A stretch of 21,916 nt of DNA from Candidatus Desantisiibacteriota bacterium (GTDB taxonomy: Bacteria > UBA9089 > CG2-30-40-21), in contig JACQYP010000041.1 of the NCBI GenBank assembly GCA_016208205.1, forward strand, positions 1 through 21,916, given 5' to 3'. Every line of letters begins with the position of its first letter. The first letter of the stretch is position 1. Shown here piece after piece: positions 9,512-14,487 of this stretch. The position numbers and the translations under genes are program-made. Under the pieces are notes generated by a model. It saw only the letters and a list, made by a program, of their open reading frames with translations, did not search any database and had not been told where the DNA came from.

Positions 9512-10429
9512 TCATCGCAGAAAAGACATAAACCCCAGCCCCTCATGCTTAATCTTTCTTTTATTCCATATGGTTTCCGGTCTTGCCTGAAGGATGATGA
9601 CCCTTGAAGAACGATCATCTATCACCCATTCAATATCCTGATACAAGCCAAAGTATTTCTCAATCATTTTTCCAAGGGTAACAAGCTGTTGAATATACCC
9701 CTCATCTATCTTTCCCCCTCTCCCTGTGGGAGAGGGAAGGGGTGAGGGTTTTTCTGTAATCTTATCAACAATGATAGAAACAGGGCTTACCCTGCCGGAG
9801 ACAACCCCTTCCAGAACAGGTGAATATTCAATCACTATCTTTGACGGGTCGCCGCTTATTGGATTTACCGTAAACATTACCCCGGAAAGCTGCGGAGGGA
9901 TCATCTCTTGAATAAGTACAGCCATAGCCATATCGTTTAGTGATTTATATCGAAAACCAAAGCCTTTTAAGTAAGCAAGTACCCTGAAGCCAAACGCACT
10001 CTGCCAACATCCCTTAACCCTTTCAAGTACATTTTCAAGGGGTACCTGAAGAAAGCTGTCGTAAAGCCCGGCCATACTTGCTGCAGGCAGGTCTTCTACA
10101 ATTGATGAGGAGCGGATAGCCAGACTATTAGCCGCAAGCTGAACACAGGCATCCATTATCTGAACAGACATCTCATCCGGTATCCTTGCCCAGGCAAAAG
10201 CCTCAAGACAATCCTCGCTTTTTCTCCTCATCCCCTCAATATCATCCGGTATATCAGATAGAATATGTCCTATCCCATTAGCCTCAAGAAAATCAAGAAA
10301 GGCTTTGCCTGTCAGGATAAATCCTTGTGGCACCCTTATTCCCATCCCCTGTAACCTTGCAAGATAATAGCCTTTGCTGCCTACCATGGCTGGTGTTATT
10401 GATTCATCATCATATTGGACAATATACAT
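9512..10429 (-). CDS. PEP synthase-like ATP-binding subunit (PPDK N-terminal domain only)
   Basis: A 305-residue protein equal to only the N-terminal ATP-grasp-type nucleotide-binding part of PEP synthase/pyruvate phosphate dikinase. Motifs: GSKGYYLARL (17-26), IRVPQGFILTG (31-41), LAIRSSSIVEDLPAASMAGL (103-122), PPQLSGVMFTVNP (178-190), QDIEWVI (264-270) and IILQARPE (278-285). It should use ATP to pyrophosphorylate the catalytic histidine of the partner encoded just upstream (10447-12267), 17 nt away. This two-gene split matches subunit 2 of phenylphosphate synthase from Thauera aromatica; the real substrate here is unknown. Residues about 227-239 (KPSPLPSPTGRGG) derive from a palindromic repeat in a loop before the last strands. 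GGTGGTAG precedes the ATG. Domain call strong, substrate open. Confidence 0.85.
   Translation of the reverse strand: MYIVQYDDESITPAMVGSKGYYLARLQGMGIRVPQGFILTGKAFLDFLEANGIGHILSDIPDDIEGMRRKSEDCLEAFAWARIPDEMSVQIMDACVQLAANSLAIRSSSIVEDLPAASMAGLYDSFLQVPLENVLERVKGCWQSAFGFRVLAYLKGFGFRYKSLNDMAMAVLIQEMIPPQLSGVMFTVNPISGDPSKIVIEYSPVLEGVVSGRVSPVSIIVDKITEKPSPLPSPTGRGGKIDEGYIQQLVTLGKMIEKYFGLYQDIEWVIDDRSSRVIILQARPETIWNKRKIKHEGLGFMSFLR
9711..9749. repeat. Palindromic repeat in the ATP-binding subunit gene (family copy 2, inverted)
   Basis: CCCTCTCCC-TGT-GGGAGAGGG (9716-9736) plus a flank whose reverse complement, ACCCTCACCCCTT, nearly equals that of the 8878-8917 element. It is inverted relative to that copy and therefore encodes a different peptide, KPSPLPSPTGRGG, while still keeping the frame open. 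Confidence 0.8.
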
Positions 10430-10446
10430 GAGCTACCACCAGGACA

Positions 10447-12267
10447 TCAATTATCAATTATTTCCACAATCCCCTTTTGACCATCAACCCTCAGCCATTG
10501 CCCGTTCTTGATTGTCTGTGTGGCAAAGCCTGTGCCGACAACTGCGGGCAGACCATATTCCCGACAGACAATAGCCGCATGACTCATGCTGCCGCCAACA
10601 TTGGTAACAATTGCCCGTATCCTTGAGAATACTATTGTCCATGAAGGGGTAGTGATAGGACAGACTAATATCTCTCCATCCTCTATCTTTTTCAGGTCAT
10701 CAATACACAAAATAAGCCTTGCTCTTCCCTCGACTATACCAGGGGATGCAGGGTGTCCCTTCAAGATATTTGAACGAACATCCTCAGATACGGACTCAAG
10801 CCAATTATTGATCTTTTCAGAAACAATCCCCCAGAGCATAATCGTAAATGGCTCTGTTATCTCCTCAGGCGGGATGCCCAGAGCTGGTGCAGGCTGATAT
10901 TTTGAAAGGGCTTCAATTATCTTCCGTCTTTTAGCTATTATCCCGGGATAATACATCGGTCCCCTTGCCGGTGAGCCAATTGCCCAGGAGGCATAAAGGT
11001 CATAGAGTGCCTGAGATATCTCATATCGGTTCAAATAAAAGATATCCTCTTCATCCCCAAAAAAATGATTTTCAACAAAAACCCTGCCCAATTGCCGCAT
11101 CTTATTCCAGAAGATGGTATGATGCCAGTGTTCAATGTAAAAGTTATGTTCCTCAACATAGGGAAAGACTGTTTTTGCCAGAGAAAGCTTTTCAGTAAAT
11201 ACCTTTTTTTCTTCATCTGTCCTTAATAATTCATAGTATCCCTTTCTTAACCTCTCGGCCTCATTCCGTATCCCTTCCGTATCCCTTTCTATTTTTTCCC
11301 CTTGCTCAAGCCTTTTAATGTATCCTGTAATCCCACTAAAGGGAACATCCAGATCATCTATCCAGCTGCAAGGAATATGATAAAAGCCTGTTCCAGGGTT
11401 AAAATAAAACCATGGATCCTTTACCTTTTCCAATTCATCCAACCACTTGCATCCATTATCCAGAACCTTAAGCCTGGCAATGATTTGCCCGGCATCTATC
11501 CCTTCAATAAATATCTTTTGCAATCCAAGACTCACAGCAAGCATGGATAGTTTTTTTAGCTCCTCATCAGGCTTAAACAGGATAACATCAATGCCTGCAA
11601 CCAATTGAGTAATAACTTGATCCGTGATATCCGGAAAAGCAGACTTCATAAACATAGAAAAATCAAGAAAGGCAACATAACCAAGATTCAAGAACTCAAA
11701 ATGATATGACCATATTCTGGACATGCTTTCTAAAAGGCGATTGTAGGATTCAATAAGCCAGAACCCGGTAGAGATACCAGCCTCAGATATAATCACATCA
11801 AATTCTTCCTTTTCCGGCAGGCAGGGGATATCTATGGATATTATATTTTCAATCTCTCTGGTTACCTTTTCCTTCCACTGGCTATAGAGACTATCCCAGT
11901 TTTTGTAATAATACCCTGCCCTCTGGCTAAAATCATTTATTCTTTCAGGTATTTCAGCAGGATCTACAGGGATGGGGCTGATATACAGGTAGCCATTAAG
12001 CACCCTTTGAGCAATACCCATAGCCGGAGGAACAATAAATATTCGAGAATTATATTGTCCCAGGCTTGGTCCCCAGCTTTCAGCAGTAATGACATCAAAT
12101 GGATACAAGGGTATTGGATGATGCATGGTATCGCAAAACCAGAACCCATTTTCTTCAAAATCCCGAAGATCATCACTAAACAAAAGATAGTAAGGATACA
12201 TTTTCTCCCAACCCTCTGCATCTTCAGGTGTTTTCACCTTAAACGGACTTTGAAATCTTTTAGACAT
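10447..12267 (-). CDS. PEP synthase-like subunit with phosphohistidine swivel domain (phenylphosphate synthase alpha-like)
   Basis: A 606-residue protein ending in the PEP-utilising-enzyme mobile domain: GHPASPGIVEGRARL, then TNVGGSMSHAAIVCREYG with the catalytic histidine at H563, then LPAVVGTGFAT. In this family the histidine carries phosphate (or pyrophosphate) between the ATP-binding domain and the acceptor site. The first 480 or so residues are not a pyruvate-binding TIM barrel of PEP synthase; they resemble the N-terminal region of phenylphosphate synthase subunit 1, an approximately 70-kDa protein with its catalytic histidine near position 569, so length and layout agree. AAAGGAGGCG precedes the ATG. 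The ATP-binding partner gene follows after 17 nt. The third, CBS-domain subunit known from Thauera is not seen. The acceptor may be an aromatic alcohol or something else. Confidence 0.75.
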   Translation of the reverse strand: MSKRFQSPFKVKTPEDAEGWEKMYPYYLLFSDDLRDFEENGFWFCDTMHHPIPLYPFDVITAESWGPSLGQYNSRIFIVPPAMGIAQRVLNGYLYISPIPVDPAEIPERINDFSQRAGYYYKNWDSLYSQWKEKVTREIENIISIDIPCLPEKEEFDVIISEAGISTGFWLIESYNRLLESMSRIWSYHFEFLNLGYVAFLDFSMFMKSAFPDITDQVITQLVAGIDVILFKPDEELKKLSMLAVSLGLQKIFIEGIDAGQIIARLKVLDNGCKWLDELEKVKDPWFYFNPGTGFYHIPCSWIDDLDVPFSGITGYIKRLEQGEKIERDTEGIRNEAERLRKGYYELLRTDEEKKVFTEKLSLAKTVFPYVEEHNFYIEHWHHTIFWNKMRQLGRVFVENHFFGDEEDIFYLNRYEISQALYDLYASWAIGSPARGPMYYPGIIAKRRKIIEALSKYQPAPALGIPPEEITEPFTIMLWGIVSEKINNWLESVSEDVRSNILKGHPASPGIVEGRARLILCIDDLKKIEDGEILVCPITTPSWTIVFSRIRAIVTNVGGSMSHAAIVCREYGLPAVVGTGFATQTIKNGQWLRVDGQKGIVEIIDN

Positions 12268-12288
12268 AGCCGCCTCCTTTCTGAATAA

Positions 12289-13257
12289 TCAGACTAATCG
12301 GACCATCCTTTCCCCCAATAGCATTCCAATCTCCCTATAATCCTGTGGTGATCCCTCAACCTCTTCCCAATGTAGCACAGACATTCCTGTCTGTGATTCT
12401 CCCCAATGCTCTGTCATCATCCCACGAATAATCAATTTGTCTCCCACAATTTCGGCATATACCCCAACAGGGGCAGCACAGCCAATCCCTATTTTTTCCA
12501 GAAACGCCCTTTCTGCGGACACGGTTATCATGGATTCTGGATCATTCAAAACATTAACCATGGCTTCGATTTCATCCTGAGTCCGCACCTCAAGAGCCAA
12601 TGCCCCTTGACCTGCGGCAGGTAGAAAGGGATCCATGGGCAACAGTTGCGTAATTTTCTCCTCCATTTTGAGACGATACAATCCTGCGGCTGCCACAATA
12701 ATCCCTGATATTTCCGGTATTTCTGTCTGTAGGGGCAATCCTGCCAGAGGTGCTACCTCCTTGCGGTTGCCTGTTAATTTTTTCAGTCGTGTATCAAGAT
12801 TTCCTCGCAAATCAACCACCCTCAAGTCAGGTCTGAGCGATAGGAGTTGAATTCGCCGCCTGAGACTGCTTGTTCCAATGCCTGACCCGGGTTCAATATC
12901 CTCCAATTTACAGCCATTCTTAGAGATAAAAGCATCCCTTGCATCCAATCTCTTGCATATTGCTCCAATTTTTAAGCCAGAGGGAAGTATTGCCGGCATG
13001 TCCTTCAGGCTATGAACAGCCAGATCAATATCTTTAGAAAGGAGGGCATCCTCTATCTCCTTGACAAAAAACCCATATCCCCCTTGTAGGGACAGGGCTT
13101 GCCCCTGTCCGTCATGGGTCAATTTATCGCCACGGGTATGGATAACCCTTATTTGAAATGTTATTTCCGGATATGTTGCTTGCAGGTGAGACATGACCCA
13201 TTGAGTTTGAGTCAATGCTAATTTACTACCCCTGGTACCAATAATAATTTTTTTCAT
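12289..13257 (-). CDS. hemC: Porphobilinogen deaminase (hydroxymethylbilane synthase)
   Basis: Polymerises four porphobilinogens into hydroxymethylbilane, the precursor of siroheme, haem and corrinoids. Family marks: IIGTRGSKLALTQTQW (5-20), DLAVHSLKDMP (78-88), GTSSLRRRIQL (128-138), VVDLRGNLDTRLKKL (147-161), PAAGQGALALE (213-223) and dipyrromethane-cofactor Cys260 (IGIGCAAPVG). Three loops come from repeats: residues 48-58 (HDGQGQALSLQ), 163-178 (around GNRKEVAPLAG) and 287-296 ([10 protein letters not shown]), lengthening the protein to 322 residues from the usual 305-315. All conserved active-site segments survive. The ATG overlaps the stop of the upstream Met8-like gene as ATGA, so the two tetrapyrrole genes are coupled. 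hemA, hemB and hemD are not in the window. Confidence 0.96.
   Translation of the reverse strand: MKKIIIGTRGSKLALTQTQWVMSHLQATYPEITFQIRVIHTRGDKLTHDGQGQALSLQGGYGFFVKEIEDALLSKDIDLAVHSLKDMPAILPSGLKIGAICKRLDARDAFISKNGCKLEDIEPGSGIGTSSLRRRIQLLSLRPDLRVVDLRGNLDTRLKKLTGNRKEVAPLAGLPLQTEIPEISGIIVAAAGLYRLKMEEKITQLLPMDPFLPAAGQGALALEVRTQDEIEAMVNVLNDPESMITVSAERAFLEKIGIGCAAPVGVYAEIVGDKLIIRGMMTEHWGESQTGMSVLHWEEVEGSPQDYREIGMLLGERMVRLV
12369..12400. repeat. 32-nt palindromic repeat in hemC (copy 2 of 2)
   Basis: Identical over 32 nt to 5448-5479 in carB, with the same orientation and reading frame, encoding [10 protein letters not shown] in the C-terminal domain of HemC after Cys260. The flanks differ between the two genes, which argues for insertion of a mobile or dispersed unit, not shared ancestry of the proteins. 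Confidence 0.85.
12729..12771. repeat. Composite (nested) palindromic repeat in hemC
   Basis: The outer parts GTAGGGGCAATC (12729-12740) and CCTTGCGGTTGCC (12759-12771) match the two ends of the intergenic element at 19202-19228. The middle, 12741-12760, is the exact reverse complement of a 20-nt segment in cobN (20990-21009). One repeat thus appears inserted within another, and the whole is translated as part of HemC (about residues 163-178). Confidence 0.7.
13086..13110. repeat. Palindromic repeat near the 5' end of hemC
   Basis: GGACAGGG (13090-13097) and CCCTGTCC (13103-13110) form a hairpin, preceded by GTA, in the GTAGGG..CTTGC.. style of the 19202-19228 element. It encodes DGQGQALSLQ at HemC residues 49-58, where ordinary HemC has a short loop before the conserved GxFVKE segment. 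Confidence 0.75.
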
Positions 13258-13883
13258 TTCTGTCTATTTATCCCATATCTGTTAAGCACAACATCTACCA
13301 TATCTGTCCGTCCCTTTTTCAGCAATTCAAGCAATTCTGAAGTTAACAGCTTATGCCAGATAATATGTCGTTTTGGCCGGTCGAATGTAGTCTTGACAAT
13401 TTGACGAAGGCTTCCTAATAATTCTACAAATCCTATGTATTCCTTACCAAATATCTCTCGCAGATCATCCCTTATCTTTTTAGCCAATGCCGGAGATTTT
13501 CCCTCGGTAGAAACAGCAATGCTTAATGACCCACGGGAAAGTACGGCCGGAAGAATAACCGTAGAATCATCTGCCGAATCAACCATATTGACAAGTATTC
13601 CCTTATCCCTTGCCTCATGTGAAATCTGTTTATTTAACTCCTGGTCATCGGTAGCAACGATAACAAAAAATGCGTCATTCAGGTCTTCACTCTGGTACTT
13701 GCGGTCTATCCATTCTATTTTCTGAAGATGGGCATTAATCTCTTCATTTATCTGTGGGCTTATAACCGTTATATTCGCCTCACAATTCAATAAAAAAACT
13801 ATCTTTCTTGCAGCTACCTCACCACCGCCAACAATTACACATTTTTTATCCTTTACATCTAAACAAATTGGATAATATCTCAT
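13254..13883 (-). CDS. Precorrin-2 dehydrogenase / sirohydrochlorin ferrochelatase (Met8/CysG N-terminal type)
   Basis: Oxidises precorrin-2 to sirohydrochlorin with NAD+ and, in Met8-type members, inserts Fe or Co: the branch step to siroheme, cobalamin or the alternative haem route. The 209-residue length fits the stand-alone form. It starts with MRYYPICLDVKDKKCVIVGG; the Rossmann dinucleotide motif is VGGGEVAARK, followed by VIVATDDQELN, NMVDSADDSTVILPAVLSRG and STEGKSPALAKKIRD (catalytic Asp expected near the NMVDSAD region). The ATG at 13883 is preferred to a GTG at 13889 because AAGAAGGTGA is placed correctly for it. Its stop overlaps the hemC start, and the small Cys-rich gene ends 2 nt upstream. 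Being divergent from a B12-riboswitch operon fits a shared tetrapyrrole theme. Confidence 0.92.
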   Translation of the reverse strand: MRYYPICLDVKDKKCVIVGGGEVAARKIVFLLNCEANITVISPQINEEINAHLQKIEWIDRKYQSEDLNDAFFVIVATDDQELNKQISHEARDKGILVNMVDSADDSTVILPAVLSRGSLSIAVSTEGKSPALAKKIRDDLREIFGKEYIGFVELLGSLRQIVKTTFDRPKRHIIWHKLLTSELLELLKKGRTDMVDVVLNRYGINRQK

Positions 13884-13885
13884 AG

Positions 13886-14050
13886 TCACCTTCTTTTATA
13901 ATCAGGACATTTTCTTGCATTTGGCCGGGCAGATTGATGACAGGCACTCGGATAATCATATCTACAATCATCACACAAAAAGCGATTAGTCTCAAAAGCC
14001 CCCTGTATCCTTGACCATATGTTTTGAAAAAATCTTATTATTGCAAGCAT
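13886..14050 (-). CDS. Small cysteine-rich protein (54 residues), function unknown
   Basis: First gene of the minus-strand operon. It encodes MLAIIRFFQNIWSRIQGAFE and then a cysteine cluster: CDDCRYDYPSAC, later RPNARKCPDYKRR. Four cysteines spaced C-x2-C-x8-C-x11-C suggest a small zinc- or iron-binding fold, with a basic tail. The N-terminal 20 residues are amphipathic and could lie on a membrane or pair with another protein. The stop (13888-13886) is 2 nt before the ATG of the Met8-like gene, and the end of this gene contains that gene's ribosome site, so the arrangement looks selected for. The ATG lies about 50 nt downstream of a near-consensus promoter; its own ribosome site (GAGTGAG) is weak. 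A regulatory or metal-handling role for tetrapyrrole synthesis is a guess. Confidence 0.55.
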   Translation of the reverse strand: MLAIIRFFQNIWSRIQGAFETNRFLCDDCRYDYPSACHQSARPNARKCPDYKRR

Positions 14051-14101
14051 ATTCTCACTCAACTTAAGATGAAAAACAACAAAAAATGGATAACTTACTT
14101 C

Positions 14102-14130
14102 ATTATACCAAAATATTGTAATTGTGTCAA
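14102..14130 (-). promoter_or_regulatory. Consensus sigma-70 promoter of the tetrapyrrole-to-pdxA operon
   Basis: On the minus strand TTGACA (14130-14125), 17 nt, TATAAT (14107-14102): a perfect match to both consensus hexamers with ideal spacing. The first start codon is at 14050. It lies back to back with the riboswitch promoter; the two -35 hexamers are only 14 nt apart. Confidence 0.85.
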
Positions 14131-14144
14131 TGAAAAACTTTTAC

Positions 14145-14173
14145 TTGACTTTTAATTTTAAGTATGATAATAT
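14145..14173 (+). promoter_or_regulatory. Promoter of the cobalamin-riboswitch operon
   Basis: TTGACT (14145-14150), 17 nt, TAATAT (14168-14173). Transcription would begin near 14180, just before the riboswitch P1 stem. Confidence 0.75.
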
Positions 14174-14186
14174 CATTATAAAGAAA

Positions 14187-14301
14187 TCAGGTAAATAGAG
14201 GAAGTCCTGTAAGATTCAGGCACTGTCGCGCAACGGTAATGGAAGGAAAACTTCATAAGTCCGGTCTACTATTTATCTTGATAAGTACCTTCGCAGAAAG
14301 G
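14187..14301 (+). promoter_or_regulatory. Cobalamin (B12) riboswitch
   Basis: Recognised from its conserved core in the right order: CTGTAAGATTCAG (14207-14219), GCACTGTCGCGCAACGGTAA (14220-14239), and a B12-box-like AAGTCCGGTCTACT (14257-14270). The closing P1 stem is visible: AGGTAAATAG (14189-14198) pairs with CTATTTATCT (14269-14278) with one G-U. A small hairpin CCTT-CGCAGA-AAGG (14288-14301) follows, in the place of the expression-platform helix. ACCTTCG (14287-14293), part of that hairpin, can instead pair perfectly with CGAAGGT (14341-14347) inside the terminator, giving an antiterminator. Ligand binding should therefore favour termination and shut off the TonB-receptor/CobN operon when B12 is plentiful. 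The B12 box is somewhat divergent, but with the receptor downstream the call is good. Confidence 0.87.
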
Positions 14302-14323
14302 GAAGAAATAAGGGGAAAAATAT

Positions 14324-14360
14324 AAGCCCAATCTTCTTGTCGAAGGTTGGGCTTTTTTGT
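14324..14360 (+). terminator. Rho-independent terminator of the riboswitch
   Basis: A 13-bp stem: AAGCCCAATCTTC (14324-14336) with GAAGGTTGGGCTT (14342-14354, one U-G), loop TTGTC, then a T-rich tail TTTTGTTTTT. It sits 130 nt before the receptor start and shares bases with the antiterminator pairing. Confidence 0.9.
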
Positions 14361-14425
14361 TTTTAAGGAAATGCGAGGGATGGAATATTGAGTAGCATGA
14401 ATTTCAAAAAAGTGCTAAAAATTAA

Positions 14426-14454
14426 TTGACATGTCGTTTTTATTGTGTTATACT
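14426..14454 (+). promoter_or_regulatory. Second promoter, downstream of the riboswitch terminator
   Basis: TTGACA (14426-14431), 17 nt, TATACT (14449-14454), with the TonB receptor ATG at 14488. Transcripts from here would carry no riboswitch. CGTTTTTAT (14435-14443) and ATAAAAATCG (14456-14465) form an imperfect inverted repeat around the -10, a possible operator. The segment 14361-14425 shows nothing else recognisable. Confidence 0.65.
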
Positions 14455-14487
14455 TATAAAAATCGTAACACAAAGGAGGTTTTTGAG

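Noticed and set aside
9496..9618. Upstream start (9618) giving the kinase 41 extra residues
   Set aside because: It overlaps the preceding gene by over 100 nt, lacks a ribosome site, and the extra residues match nothing; the ATG at 9495 has TTGGAG upstream.
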